DNA of 64,000 bases from Thioclava arctica (GTDB lineage: Bacteria > Pseudomonadota > Alphaproteobacteria > Rhodobacterales > Rhodobacteraceae). The DNA lies in the NCBI RefSeq assembly GCF_040892615.1, contig NZ_JBFRYC010000006.1, forward strand, positions 62,001 to 126,000. The letters run 5' to 3'. Of this stretch, positions 33,442-42,924 are shown one piece after another. Made by a program: the position numbers and the translations under genes. The notes beneath the pieces are model-generated. The model worked only from the letters and a program-made list of their open reading frames with translations. It had not been told where the DNA came from and searched no databases. Every line of letters starts with the position of its first letter. Position 1 is the stretch's first letter.

Positions 33442-34314
33442 TCAAGCGCGCTTGGCGTCGCGCACCAGGCGCTCGATCAAGGGAGTGAGGATCAGTTGCA
33501 TCGCCAAATCCTGCTTGTTGCCCGGGATCACGATCGAGTTCGCACGGCTCATCCACGAGCCATGGATCATCGACGTCAGATAAGGGAAATCGATGCCACG
33601 CGGATTCTTGAAGCGGATCACCACAAGGCTTTCATCGGGCGTCGGAATCCAGCGCGCGATGAAGGGGTTTGACGTATCCACCACCGGCACACGCTGAAAG
33701 TTGATGTCGGTTTCAGAGAATTGCGGCACGATGCAATTCACATAAGAATGCATGCGGCGCAGGATTACATCGGTCACCGCCTCGGTCGAATAGCCGCGCG
33801 ACGCCCGGTCGCGATGGATTTTCTGCGTCCATTCCAGGTTGATCACCGGCACCACACCGATTTTCAGATCGGCGAGTTGCGCGAGATTGACCTCGTCATT
33901 GACCACGCAGCCATGCAGCCCCTCGTAGAACAACAGATCGGAGTCATTCTCAAAATCGTCCCAATCGGTGAAATGTCCCGGCGGGGTGCCATGGGCGGCG
34001 GCCTCGGTATCATCATGGATATAGTGGCGCGTCTTTCCTTTGCCGGTCTCGCCATAGTCGCGAAAAACCCGCTCTAGTTCGGCTAACTCATTGGCCTCAT
34101 ACGAGAAATGCGAGAAACCGGGATCGCCAGCATCATAGTGATTTTGCAACTCGGCCTTCATATCGGCGCGGTTAAAGCGGTGAAATGCATCGCCCTCGAT
34201 CGAGACGGATTTGATCCCCTCGCGGCGAAAGATTTGCTCGAAGGTGGATTTCACGGTCGACGTGCCAGCTCCGGACGAGCCAACGACAGAGATGATCGGG
34301 TGTTTCTTGGACAT
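33442..34314 (-). CDS. cbbP: Phosphoribulokinase
   Basis: The Calvin-cycle-specific kinase that makes ribulose-1,5-bisphosphate from ribulose-5-phosphate and ATP. It has 290 residues, the size of the proteobacterial octameric type. The P-loop GSSGAGTSTVKSTF is at residues 12-25. EGDAFHRFNRADMK and YEGLHGCVVN (Walker B region) follow, then the RDRASRGYSTEAVTDVILRR block. It starts three bases after the fbp stop, so translation is probably coupled. Confidence 0.97.
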   Translation of the reverse strand: MSKKHPIISVVGSSGAGTSTVKSTFEQIFRREGIKSVSIEGDAFHRFNRADMKAELQNHYDAGDPGFSHFSYEANELAELERVFRDYGETGKGKTRHYIHDDTEAAAHGTPPGHFTDWDDFENDSDLLFYEGLHGCVVNDEVNLAQLADLKIGVVPVINLEWTQKIHRDRASRGYSTEAVTDVILRRMHSYVNCIVPQFSETDINFQRVPVVDTSNPFIARWIPTPDESLVVIRFKNPRGIDFPYLTSMIHGSWMSRANSIVIPGNKQDLAMQLILTPLIERLVRDAKRA

Positions 34315-34317
34315 GAT

Positions 34318-35313
34318 TTAGCTCCGGAACAGGCCGCGTTTGTTGAACAGCGCATGCGTTTCGTCGTGCGGCAGATCGTAATAGGCCGCGACTCGGGCGA
34401 CTTTGGCGCTAGAGCCAAAGACGAAGGGCGTGCGCGCATGCAGGCGATTGGGAATGTTGGACAATATCTGATCGGCGCCATCGGTGGCACCGCCACCAAG
34501 CTGGGTCACCAGCAAAGCGATCGGGGCGCATTCATAGACATGGCGCAAGCGACCGCGCGCATAGCCATCGCGATCATCGCCGGGATATAGAAAGACGCCA
34601 CCGCGGGTGATGATGCGATGCGTTTCCGCCACCAGTGACGCGATCCAGCGCATATTGAAGTTGCGCCCGCGCGGGCCCTCGGCCCCTGCGACCAAATCGT
34701 CAATAAAGGCGCGGACTGGCACTGGCCAATGGCGATAGTTCGACGCGTTGATCGCGTATTCCGACGTATCTTGGGGCAGGGGGCGCGGATCGGCCACGCG
34801 GGTCCAGGTGTCGCCACCCGGCTCCAGCACCCAATGGTGCACACCGTTGCCAAAGCTCACAACCAGCGCGGTTTGCGGCCCAAAGATGATGTAGCCACCT
34901 GCGATCTGCTCAGAGCCCGGGCGCAGAAAACTTGCCTCATGCGTCTCGGCCGCCGGAAAAATTGAGAAGATCGTGCCAATCGAGACGTTCACGTCGATAT
35001 TGGACGAGCCATCCAACGGATCAATCGCCAGCGCCAGCGAACCGGTGTCAAAATCGACCACATCGTCTTGTTCTTCTGAGGCGTAATGAATGACAGCACT
35101 GTCGCGCAGGGCATCCATAAAGGCCTCATCGGCAATCACATCAAGCGCTTTTTGACCATCACCGCCAGCATTGACGCCCGCCGCTTGCGACAGATCTCCT
35201 TCAATACCGTTGCGGGCAATCATGTGGGCCAGAGTCGCACCGACCTGCGTCAACCGGGTCATCGTATCGGCCAGTTCGGCAGTCAGGCCGAGGCCTTCGA
35301 AACTTACGGACAT
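34318..35313 (-). CDS. cbbF: Fructose-1,6-bisphosphatase, class I
   Basis: A sugar bisphosphatase of 331 residues acting in Calvin-cycle regeneration. The metal-binding signatures are IHYASEEQDD, LAIDPLDGSSNIDVNV and FLYPGDDRDGYARGRLR. The ATG at 35313 follows GGAGGAGGG and begins MSVSFEGLGLTAELAD; the in-frame ATG at 35343 is not supported. It is the first gene of the CBB operon and diverges from cbbR across a 107-base regulatory region. Confidence 0.96.
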   Translation of the reverse strand: MSVSFEGLGLTAELADTMTRLTQVGATLAHMIARNGIEGDLSQAAGVNAGGDGQKALDVIADEAFMDALRDSAVIHYASEEQDDVVDFDTGSLALAIDPLDGSSNIDVNVSIGTIFSIFPAAETHEASFLRPGSEQIAGGYIIFGPQTALVVSFGNGVHHWVLEPGGDTWTRVADPRPLPQDTSEYAINASNYRHWPVPVRAFIDDLVAGAEGPRGRNFNMRWIASLVAETHRIITRGGVFLYPGDDRDGYARGRLRHVYECAPIALLVTQLGGGATDGADQILSNIPNRLHARTPFVFGSSAKVARVAAYYDLPHDETHALFNKRGLFRS

Positions 35314-35420
35314 CGGACCCTCCTCCAAGGTGACGTGCTGCAATGAGGTTAAGATTGCGGAGAAAGGGTTTTTATGAAATTTAAATAATGGGTATAACCT
35401 TTTAAGGAATTTTAAAGCAG
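35314..35420. promoter_or_regulatory. cbbF-cbbR divergent promoter region with candidate CbbR site
   Basis: This 107-base gap is the only place from which the CBB run can be controlled by CbbR. It is markedly AT-rich compared with its surroundings. A TNA-N7-TNA pattern (TTA at 35372-35374, TAA at 35382-35384) fits the LysR/CbbR half-site rule, and TTTAT and ATAA arms flank it. Other AT-rich near-repeats (GGTATAACC, AAGGAATT) lie beside it. No reliable -35/-10 pair was identified on either strand. Confidence 0.5.
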
Positions 35421-36353
35421 ATGCGGATGAATGCCCTCACGCTAAAGCAATTACGCGCCCTCGATGCGGTGGCAAAAGGAGGGTCTTTGACCGCTGCTGG
35501 GGAAAAGCTTGGTTTGACGACCCCGGCAATTCACACGCAAATCAAGGGCTTGGAAGAGGCGCTTCAGATGAAGCTGATTCAGCGTGCCGTTGATGGCGCG
35601 GGATCTGAACTGACCGAAGCGGGTCTGGCATTGCGCGAAGCCGCACTGAGAATAGAAGACAGTTTGTCGCAGGCAGAGGCCAATCTGCGCGCGATTCAGC
35701 GTGGTCAAGTCGGCCGATTAACGCTTGGTGTGGTCTCAACGGGCAAATATTTCGCGCCGCGACTGGTCAAACTGATGCAACAGGTTCACCCGGAAATCGA
35801 GATTGCGCTGAAAGTCGGAAACCGCACTGAGATTCTGCAAGGGCTTGATCGCGGTGCCTTCGACATTGCCGTGATGGGGCGTCCGCCGCGCCAGCCCGAA
35901 GTGATCGCGCAGCCCTTGGGCGATCATCCTCATGGGCTTGTCGCGCCGCCCGGACATCCGCTGATTGGACATGCCAACGATCTAGATGCGTTGTTTTCGC
36001 AGCGCTTCATCTCGCGCGAGCAAGGCTCGGGGACGCGCATTCTTATGACACGTTGGCTGGACCGTATCGGAGACGGGCGGATTTACGACACGCTTGAGAT
36101 GGACAGCAACGAGACGATCAAACAAGCCGTGATGGCCGAGCTTGGCGTTGCATTTCTCAGCCTGCATACCGTGACAGATGAGGTGGACACCGGGCGTCTG
36201 GTGCTACTGAATGCTCCGGGTCTACCGTTGATGCGCCACTGGTTTCTGGTGCGTCCAGTCAAAGAGCGGCCGCGCGATCTGACATTGCGGATCTGGGATG
36301 AAATCATCGGGTTGAGCGGGAAATTCCTGCCAAAACCGATGACGACGTTATAA
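35421..36353 (+). CDS. cbbR: LysR-type regulator CbbR
   Basis: A LysR-family activator of 310 residues. The N-terminal helix-turn-helix is TLKQLRALDAVAKGGSLTAA, continuing into GLTTPAIHTQIKGLEE. The effector domain (about 95-300) has the periplasmic-binding fold, starting LTLGVVSTGKYFAPRLV, a stretch typical of CbbR. CbbR activates cbb operons in response to metabolites such as RuBP. It is divergent from cbbF, the classical arrangement. The ATG at 35421 or 35427 may be used; neither has a strong ribosome-binding site. It converges on pgm. Confidence 0.93.
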   Translation: MRMNALTLKQLRALDAVAKGGSLTAAGEKLGLTTPAIHTQIKGLEEALQMKLIQRAVDGAGSELTEAGLALREAALRIEDSLSQAEANLRAIQRGQVGRLTLGVVSTGKYFAPRLVKLMQQVHPEIEIALKVGNRTEILQGLDRGAFDIAVMGRPPRQPEVIAQPLGDHPHGLVAPPGHPLIGHANDLDALFSQRFISREQGSGTRILMTRWLDRIGDGRIYDTLEMDSNETIKQAVMAELGVAFLSLHTVTDEVDTGRLVLLNAPGLPLMRHWFLVRPVKERPRDLTLRIWDEIIGLSGKFLPKPMTTL

Positions 36354-36453
36354 GCGCAATCTCATAGGAGATTACGCGAAAACAATTGTTTAGCAGGCTC
36401 TCTTGATGCGCACAGGTTACATAATACCGATTATAGGATTATTGTGTGCTATA

Positions 36454-36482
36454 GAAACAGGGCCCGTTCGCCGCCCTGTTTC
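36454..36482. terminator. Hairpin between cbbR and pgm
   Basis: GAAACAGGGC (36454-36463) and GCCCTGTTTC (36473-36482) form a perfect ten-pair stem with a 9-base loop in the convergent gap. No clear T-run follows on either side, but its position suits a bidirectional terminator. Confidence 0.6.
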
Positions 36483-36494
36483 GGCGCTCACACC

Positions 36495-38120
36495 TCAGGT
36501 GATCACATTAGGCGCCGCGCGCCCCGTGCGGTTTCGGATGCCAACAATGGCTTCGGTCGCTTTGATGATTGGTCCCAGCGCCTCTTGCGGATCGTGGTCA
36601 AGCCCGTCTGGCCCCGGTGCGTAGCGTTCCATATAGACGCGCAACGTCGCGCCCTCGGTTCCCGTGCCCGACAAGCGCAGCACCACACGTGAGCCGCCCT
36701 CGAACAAGATGCGAAACCCTTGACCCTCAGACACCGACCCATCCACCGGATCGCGATAGGAAAACTCATCGGCGCTTTCCACGATCAGCCCCTCATGGCG
36801 CGCCCCTGTCAGCGCCCCAAACCGCGCGCGCAGATCGCCCAGCATCGCCTCGGCCTGATCTACGGGCAGCGCCTCGTAATCATGGCGCGAATAATAGTTG
36901 CGCCCGAAATGCGCCCAGTGATCTTGCATAATCTCAGCCACGCTCATCTGGCGTACGGCGAGGATATTGAGCCACATCAGCACCGCCCAAAGCCCGTCCT
37001 TTTCGCGCACGTGATCTGAGCCCGTGCCAAAGCTTTCCTCGCCACACAGGCTGACGCGACCGGCATCCATCAGGTTGCCAAAAAACTTCCAACCCGTTGG
37101 TGTTTCGTAACAAACCAAGCCCATTTCGGCCGCAACCCGGTCCACCGCCGCCGAGGTCGGCATCGAGCGCGCCACGCCCTTGAGGCCCTTTTTATAGCCC
37201 GGAACCAGATGCGCATTCGCCGCCAGCACGGCCAAAGAATCCGAGGGAGAAACGTAAATCCCCGCCCCTAGCACCATGTTGCGATCGCCATCACCATCCG
37301 AGGCCGCACCGAAATCTGGCGCGTCATCACCCATCATTTCCGCCATCAATTCATGCGCCCATGTCGGGTTCGGATCGGGGTGCATTCCGCCGAAATCTGG
37401 CAGCGGTGTGGCATGGGTGACAGTGCCCGCAGGCGCACCCAAGCGGCGCTCAAAAATCTCGACGGCATAGGGTCCGGTGATCGCGCACATCGAATCCATC
37501 CGCATCCGGAATCCTGCTTTAAACATGGCCCGCAACGCGTTGAAATCGAACAGAGTTTCCATCATATCCGCATAGGCTTCGACGGGGTCAACCACCTCGA
37601 CAACCATCATGCCAAGCTGCGCTTCGCCTACGACAGTCAGGTCGGGATCATCCACATCCAGACAGTGATATTCCGTAATCTCCTGGCTGAGTGCGTAGAT
37701 CGCCGCCGTCACCGTTTCAGGCGCAGGCCCACCATTCCCCATGTTGTATTTGACGCCGAAATCCTCATCCGGGCCGCCGGGATTGTGGCTCGCCGACAAG
37801 ATAATCCCGCCCATTGCGCCGCGTGCGCGGATCAGATGCGAAGCCGCCGGGGTCGACAGCCACGCGCCCTGCCCCACGATCACCCGCGCCGCGCCATTGG
37901 CCGCGGCCATTTTCAGGATGATGCGCGCGGCCTCGGCCCCGAAATAGCGCCCATCGCCGCCCAGAACCAAGGTCTGGCCCGCAACGCCGCCAATCGCTTC
38001 AAAGGTCGCTTGAACGAAATTTTCAAGATAGCGCGGCTGCATAAACACCTTGGTTTTCTTGCGCAAACCAGAGGTGCCGGGCTTTTGACCCTCAAACGGT
38101 GATGTGGCGTGGCGAGTCAT
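36495..38120 (-). CDS. pgm: Alpha-D-glucose phosphate-specific phosphoglucomutase
   Basis: Interconverts glucose-1-phosphate and glucose-6-phosphate, linking glycogen metabolism with central carbon. The product has 541 residues, as usual for the alpha-D-glucose-specific type. It has the N-terminal FEGQKPGTSGLRKKTKVF, the phosphoserine loop ILSASHNPGGPDEDFGVKYN, the metal loop DGDGDRNM and the sugar-binding loop CGEESFGTGSDHVREKDG. Its start overlaps the stop of glgX (ATGA), so it is the last gene of the glycogen operon. Confidence 0.96.
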   Translation of the reverse strand: MTRHATSPFEGQKPGTSGLRKKTKVFMQPRYLENFVQATFEAIGGVAGQTLVLGGDGRYFGAEAARIILKMAAANGAARVIVGQGAWLSTPAASHLIRARGAMGGIILSASHNPGGPDEDFGVKYNMGNGGPAPETVTAAIYALSQEITEYHCLDVDDPDLTVVGEAQLGMMVVEVVDPVEAYADMMETLFDFNALRAMFKAGFRMRMDSMCAITGPYAVEIFERRLGAPAGTVTHATPLPDFGGMHPDPNPTWAHELMAEMMGDDAPDFGAASDGDGDRNMVLGAGIYVSPSDSLAVLAANAHLVPGYKKGLKGVARSMPTSAAVDRVAAEMGLVCYETPTGWKFFGNLMDAGRVSLCGEESFGTGSDHVREKDGLWAVLMWLNILAVRQMSVAEIMQDHWAHFGRNYYSRHDYEALPVDQAEAMLGDLRARFGALTGARHEGLIVESADEFSYRDPVDGSVSEGQGFRILFEGGSRVVLRLSGTGTEGATLRVYMERYAPGPDGLDHDPQEALGPIIKATEAIVGIRNRTGRAAPNVIT

Positions 38121-40135
38121 GCTGGCTCCTGCGATACTGTTTGAACAAAAACTTGTAGCGATTGCGCGCTAAGGCAAGTCTGAGCGCAACACGTCATGGC
38201 AACGCTCCCCTCGGGATCGGCGCTATCAAGCACACGCTCCCACGCGCCCTCGGGCAAGCGCGCCTCACAAGGTCCGCCGGCGTTGAAAATCAAATAGGCG
38301 GCGCGATCGCCGGCTTCGTGGGCCGGTCCTTCGGCTGCGCCACGAATTTCCACGCCGATGCAGCGCAACTCTCGGCTGCCCCAGTCATCGGGCGTGGGTT
38401 CTTGCCCCGAACACAGCCGCCAGATCAAATCGCGCAGCCCGTCTTGCGCGCGGATCAAAGCATGTAAAAACCGACGCTGACGCAGTACAGGATAGGCGTG
38501 GCGCAGCGCGATCAGCCGCGCAGTAAACGCAATCAGCGTGCGATCGGCATTGGGCCAGTCAAGCCAACCAATAGGGTTGTCCTGTGCATAGGCATTGTTA
38601 TTGCCCCCTTGCGAATTGCCAAACTCATCGCCTGCCAACAGCATCGGCACGCCTTGGCCGAGGATCAACGTGGCCAGCAGCGCCCTTTTGCGCGCATCCT
38701 GCGCTTCGCGCTCTGGCAGCGCTTCGGAGAAGTTCGCGTTATGGCCGTCGCGATTGCCCTCTCCATTTGCGTCGTTTTGCTTTTCTGTATGGCTGACAAG
38801 GTCTTGCAAGGTGAACCCGTCATGTGCGGTGATGAAATTCACCGAGGCACTCGCTGCCCGCCCGTCATGGTCAAACACCTCGGCCGAGCCCGCAACCCGG
38901 CGCGCCAGATCGCCCGCCATCGCCTCATCGCCACGCCAAAAGCGGCGCGTATGGTCGCGAAACCGATCATTCCACTCGTTGAACGGATGCGGGAACCAGC
39001 CAAGATGATAGCCCCCAGGCCCGATATCCCAAGGCTCTGCGATCAGCTTGACGCACCGCAAAACCGGATCTTGTGCGATCGCGCTGAGAAACGGCGCATG
39101 AGCCTCAACCGCACCGCTTGCACCGCGCGCCAAAGTCGCCGCCAGATCAAAGCGAAACCCATCCACGCCCATCTCAAGCACCCAATGGCGCAGGCAATCC
39201 ATCACAAGGCGCAGCGTCAGAGGCTCGGACAGATCCAGCGTGTTGCCCGTGCCCGTCTCGTTAATATAGGCGCCGCGATCGCTCAGGCGGTAATAGCTGG
39301 CATTGTCGATCCCGCGCAGCGACAGCATCGGGCCGCGCGCATCGCCCTCGCCGGTATGGTTGAACACGACGTCAAGGATCACCTCAATCCCTGCACCATG
39401 AAAGCGGTGCACCATCGCGCGAAACTCCGCACGCGGGTCGGCCCCGCCATAGCGCGGCTCGGGCGCAAAAAATCCCACCGGCTGATAGCCCCAATAATTG
39501 CGCAGCCCTTTTTCGACGAGGAACTTGTCGTCCAGAAAGGCGCAGGTCGGCAGCAGCTCAATCGCGGTAACGCCCAGCCGGTTCAGATGCGCCAGAACCG
39601 GATCGCTCGCCAGCCCCGCCCAGGTGCCGCGCAAAGGCTCGGGGATGTCAGGATGCAACATGCTCAGCCCCTTGGGATGGGCCTCATAAATCACGCTATC
39701 ACGCCAGCGATGCGCGGGGCGTTGCCAATCGGGATGCAACGTTTCGCAGACCACGGATTTTGGCATGACCGGTGCGCTATCACGTTGATCTGGCTTGGAT
39801 TTCCCCTGCGCCATCGCCGCGTTCCAGATCAGCGGTTGATCAAGCGCGCGCGCATACGGGTCAATCAGCAGCTTGGCGGGGTTAAACCGATGCCCCGACT
39901 CGGGCGCCCAATTGCCATGCACGCGATAACCATAGCGCGCCCCTGCCCCAAGCCCCGGCACAAAGCCATGCCAAACCGCACCAGAGCGCCCCGGTAGACG
40001 CAACTGCACCTCGCCAGCGTCGGTGAACAGACACAGATCGACCGCCTCAGCATGGCGCGACGCCAGCGCAAAATTGACGCCTTGCTCGCTGAGCGTCGCG
40101 CCCAGCTGATCGGCGCAGCCCGTTTCAATCTGCAT
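38117..40135 (-). CDS. glgX: Glycogen debranching enzyme GlgX
   Basis: A GH13 isoamylase-type enzyme of 672 residues that cleaves alpha-1,6 branches of limit dextrin. An N-terminal CBM48 (about 1-100) precedes the barrel. Catalytic motifs are VIYEAHPKGLSML (start of the barrel; EAHPKG is close to the usual EAHVKG), GVDGFRFDLAATL (nucleophile), AEPWDIGPGGY (acid/base) and FITAHDGFTLQDLV. It overlaps glgA by 11 bases and pgm by four. Its job is to trim glycogen after GlgP. Confidence 0.93.
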   Translation of the reverse strand: MQIETGCADQLGATLSEQGVNFALASRHAEAVDLCLFTDAGEVQLRLPGRSGAVWHGFVPGLGAGARYGYRVHGNWAPESGHRFNPAKLLIDPYARALDQPLIWNAAMAQGKSKPDQRDSAPVMPKSVVCETLHPDWQRPAHRWRDSVIYEAHPKGLSMLHPDIPEPLRGTWAGLASDPVLAHLNRLGVTAIELLPTCAFLDDKFLVEKGLRNYWGYQPVGFFAPEPRYGGADPRAEFRAMVHRFHGAGIEVILDVVFNHTGEGDARGPMLSLRGIDNASYYRLSDRGAYINETGTGNTLDLSEPLTLRLVMDCLRHWVLEMGVDGFRFDLAATLARGASGAVEAHAPFLSAIAQDPVLRCVKLIAEPWDIGPGGYHLGWFPHPFNEWNDRFRDHTRRFWRGDEAMAGDLARRVAGSAEVFDHDGRAASASVNFITAHDGFTLQDLVSHTEKQNDANGEGNRDGHNANFSEALPEREAQDARKRALLATLILGQGVPMLLAGDEFGNSQGGNNNAYAQDNPIGWLDWPNADRTLIAFTARLIALRHAYPVLRQRRFLHALIRAQDGLRDLIWRLCSGQEPTPDDWGSRELRCIGVEIRGAAEGPAHEAGDRAAYLIFNAGGPCEARLPEGAWERVLDSADPEGSVAMTCCAQTCLSAQSLQVFVQTVSQEPA

Positions 40136-41567
40136 TGGAAATCAACGTGTCATAAAGCGCCCCGTAGCGGCTGGCCGATTGCGCCCAACCCCAATCCTGC
40201 TTCATCGCGCGGCGCACCATCGCCCGCCATTGCGCGCGGTCCTCATAAAGCGCCACCAGCTTGAGCAAGCCTTGCTGCAAAGCCAGCGCATCCACGGGAT
40301 GGAACACCACGCCGGTCGCGGCCTTGGCGGCCTGCGTTGCCGGGCTCGCACCGATCACCGTATCGGCCAATCCGCCCACCGCCGCCACCACCGGCAAACA
40401 ACCATAGCGCAGCCCGTAAAGCTGGGTCAGGCCGCAGGGCTCAAAACGCGAAGGCACCAGTACCGCATCGCCGCCACCAAACATGCGATGGCTCAAGGTC
40501 TCATCATAGCCGATCTTGACGCCGACCTGACCGGGATAACGCGTGGCGAGATCAAGCATCGCCGCCTCTGCCCAGCGATCCCCCGACCCCAGAACCGCCA
40601 AGCCCCCGCCCGCAGCAAGGAACGGTTCAATCGCCGGTGCGATCAGATCAATCCCCTTCTGATCGGTCAACCGGCTGATCAAAATCGCCAGCGGGCCTTT
40701 GACATCAAGATTAAATTCGCCCTCTAACGCATTGCGGTTCTTTTCTTTTCCGGTGAGAGAGCCGGACGAGAACGGCTGGATATTAGGGTCGACTTCCGGA
40801 TCCCAGATCGTAGTGTCGATACCGTTGAGAATGCCGTGCAAATCGCGCGCACGCAGTTGAATCACACCCTCTAGCCCCATGCCAAAGACGGGACGCATCA
40901 GCTCATCGGCGTAGCGTGGGCTAACCGTGGTGATCGCATCTGCCGCCATCAACCCGGCCTTCAAGGTCGAAATATCCCCCCAAAATTCAACGCCATCGCG
41001 CTCGAAATCGGCGGGCTTTAGCGCCATCGCCGCAAGTTTTTCGCGCGCAAAGCGGCCTTGAAAGGCGATATTGTGCACCGTGATTACCGTGGGAATGCCA
41101 GAGTCTCGCAGATACCACGGCACCAAACCGGTCTGCCAATCATGGGCGTGAACGATCTCGGGCTTCCACCCGGCAATGCCTGCGCGTGCGACCTCGGCGG
41201 CGACATGGCACAGCGCGGCAAAGCGCTCGGCATTATCCACGAAATCGACTCCGCCGTCAGAATAGGGCCCGCCCGCGCGGTCATAAAGATGGGGCGCATC
41301 CAGCGCCAAAACCACCGTTCCGCCCACCTTACCCTGCATCAGTCGTGCCGGCGCTCCATAAAGATCAGGGCTTTTCCAGACCGCTTTCGACGCTTTCAGA
41401 GATTTCAGAACGCCGCGATAGGCGGGAATCATAACCCGCATCTCCCAGCCCTGCCCGGCCAGTGCGCCGGGCAACGCGCCCACCACATCGGCCAAGCCCC
41501 CGGTCTTGACCAGCGGCACCATTTCAGAGGCCACGGAAAGAACTTTGCGCATCTTGCCCATTTTCAT
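40125..41567 (-). CDS. glgA: Glycogen synthase (ADP-glucose)
   Basis: A GT5 glycosyltransferase of about 480 residues that elongates glycogen from ADP-glucose. The N-terminal ADP-glucose site KTGGLADVVGALPGAL is near residue 21. The C-terminal domain has SRLTDQKGIDLI and the RFEPCGLTQLYGLRYG active-site helix. Three in-frame ATGs (41567, 41561, 41552) are possible; the last gives MRKVLSVASEMVPLVK, the family's normal start, while the first lies closest after a GAGG. The gene sits between glgC and glgX. Confidence 0.95.
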   Translation of the reverse strand: MKMGKMRKVLSVASEMVPLVKTGGLADVVGALPGALAGQGWEMRVMIPAYRGVLKSLKASKAVWKSPDLYGAPARLMQGKVGGTVVLALDAPHLYDRAGGPYSDGGVDFVDNAERFAALCHVAAEVARAGIAGWKPEIVHAHDWQTGLVPWYLRDSGIPTVITVHNIAFQGRFAREKLAAMALKPADFERDGVEFWGDISTLKAGLMAADAITTVSPRYADELMRPVFGMGLEGVIQLRARDLHGILNGIDTTIWDPEVDPNIQPFSSGSLTGKEKNRNALEGEFNLDVKGPLAILISRLTDQKGIDLIAPAIEPFLAAGGGLAVLGSGDRWAEAAMLDLATRYPGQVGVKIGYDETLSHRMFGGGDAVLVPSRFEPCGLTQLYGLRYGCLPVVAAVGGLADTVIGASPATQAAKAATGVVFHPVDALALQQGLLKLVALYEDRAQWRAMVRRAMKQDWGWAQSASRYGALYDTLISNAD

Positions 41568-41621
41568 CTGGCCTCAAATACTCTCGGGGGGCGGCGCAAG
41601 CCGCGGGGGCAGACAGCCCCC
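41568..41621. repeat. Intergenic repeat-like motif and twin hairpins between glgC and glgA
   Basis: ATCTGGCCTCAAATACTCTC followed by a G-run is a diverged relative of the motif at 4539-4598. Directly after it, GCGGC-GCAA-GCCGC (41591-41604) forms a stem with a GNRA-type loop. GGGGGC-agaca-GCCCCC (41605-41621) forms a second stem. They lie within the glg operon, where they may reduce read-through or protect the glgC mRNA end. Confidence 0.6.
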
Positions 41622-41630
41622 TCCCCGGAT

Positions 41631-42902
41631 CTACCCCAGCACCGCCGCACGTTTGTCCAGCATCGGCTGCGTAATCAGCACAACGCCCCCTTCGGTGCGA
41701 CGAAACCATTTCTCATCCTCATCAGGATCTTCCCCGACGATCAATCCATGCGGGATTTGCACACCGCGATCAATCACGCAATGGCTAAGCCGCGCATGTC
41801 GGCCGATATCGACATAAGGCAGCACAACCGCTTGATCGAGCGCGGAAAAACTATGCGCGCGCACGCCGGTATATAGCAGCGAATGGCGCACCTCGGACCC
41901 CGAAACGATGCAATCGCCCGACACCAGCGAGGACACCGCCGAGCCGCGACGCCCGTCTTCATCATGGATGAATTTTGCGGGCGGCACGATCTCGGCATAG
42001 GTCCAGATTGGCCATTCATTGTCATAAAGATCCAGCTTGGGCGTGAAATCGGTGAGGTCGATATTGGCCTGCCAGAACGCATCGACCGTGCCGACATCGC
42101 GCCAATAGGGTTCGGTCTCCAGCCCCGAGGTCACGCAGCTATCGCTGAACTTATGCGCCATCGCCTTGCCGTTCTTGACGATGTGGGGGATCAGATCGTG
42201 GCCGAAATCGTGGCTGGAATTCGTGTCTTCCATATCCCGACGCAGCAAATCACGCAGAAAATCCCAGTTGAAAATATAAATCCCCATCGAGGCGAGACTA
42301 TGATCGGGATCGTTGGGCATTCCGGGCGGGTTTTCCGGCTTTTCAAGAAACTCCGTCACCTGCCCGCTTTTGTCGATCGCCATCACTCCAAAGGCTGTCG
42401 CCTCATCGCGCGGCACGGTCAGGCAGCCGATGGTGACATCGGCACCAGTATCGACATGCTCGCGCAGCATGATCTCATAATCCATCTTGTAGATATGATC
42501 TCCGGCCAGAATGACCACAAATTTTACGCCATAATCATCAATAATATCAATATTTTGCGCCACAGCATCAGCCGTTCCGGAATACCATCTGCTATCGGCG
42601 ACGCGCTGACTTGCGGGCAGGATATCAAGATATTCATTGCGTTCTGCGCGGAAGAAGTTCCAGCCGCGCTGGACGTGGCGGATCAGCGAATGGGCCTTGT
42701 ATTGCGTCGCAATCGCCATTTTCCGAATGCCGGAATTAAGCGCATTGGAGAGCGCGAAATCAATGATCCGGGTCTTGCCGCCGAAATAGACCGCCGGTTT
42801 TGCGCGCCGGTCTGTCAGCTCTTTCAGGCGACTCCCGCGCCCGCCCGCCAGCACAAAGGCCATCGCCTGCGCGCTAAGGCGTGTATTGGGTTGTGGTAGC
42901 AT
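41631..42902 (-). CDS. glgC: Glucose-1-phosphate adenylyltransferase
   Basis: Makes ADP-glucose from ATP and glucose-1-phosphate, the committed and allosterically controlled step of glycogen synthesis. The product has 423 residues. The nucleotidyltransferase motif FVLAGGRGSRLKELTDRRAK is near the N-terminus. ILAGDHIYKMDY holds the catalytic aspartate, and FLEKPENPPGMP contacts glucose-1-phosphate. The C-terminal left-handed beta-helix starts near residue 300. It follows glgB by 22 bases. Confidence 0.96.
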   Translation of the reverse strand: MLPQPNTRLSAQAMAFVLAGGRGSRLKELTDRRAKPAVYFGGKTRIIDFALSNALNSGIRKMAIATQYKAHSLIRHVQRGWNFFRAERNEYLDILPASQRVADSRWYSGTADAVAQNIDIIDDYGVKFVVILAGDHIYKMDYEIMLREHVDTGADVTIGCLTVPRDEATAFGVMAIDKSGQVTEFLEKPENPPGMPNDPDHSLASMGIYIFNWDFLRDLLRRDMEDTNSSHDFGHDLIPHIVKNGKAMAHKFSDSCVTSGLETEPYWRDVGTVDAFWQANIDLTDFTPKLDLYDNEWPIWTYAEIVPPAKFIHDEDGRRGSAVSSLVSGDCIVSGSEVRHSLLYTGVRAHSFSALDQAVVLPYVDIGRHARLSHCVIDRGVQIPHGLIVGEDPDEDEKWFRRTEGGVVLITQPMLDKRAAVLG

Positions 42903-42924
42903 TCTCTCCCCTCCCTGAAAGCAC

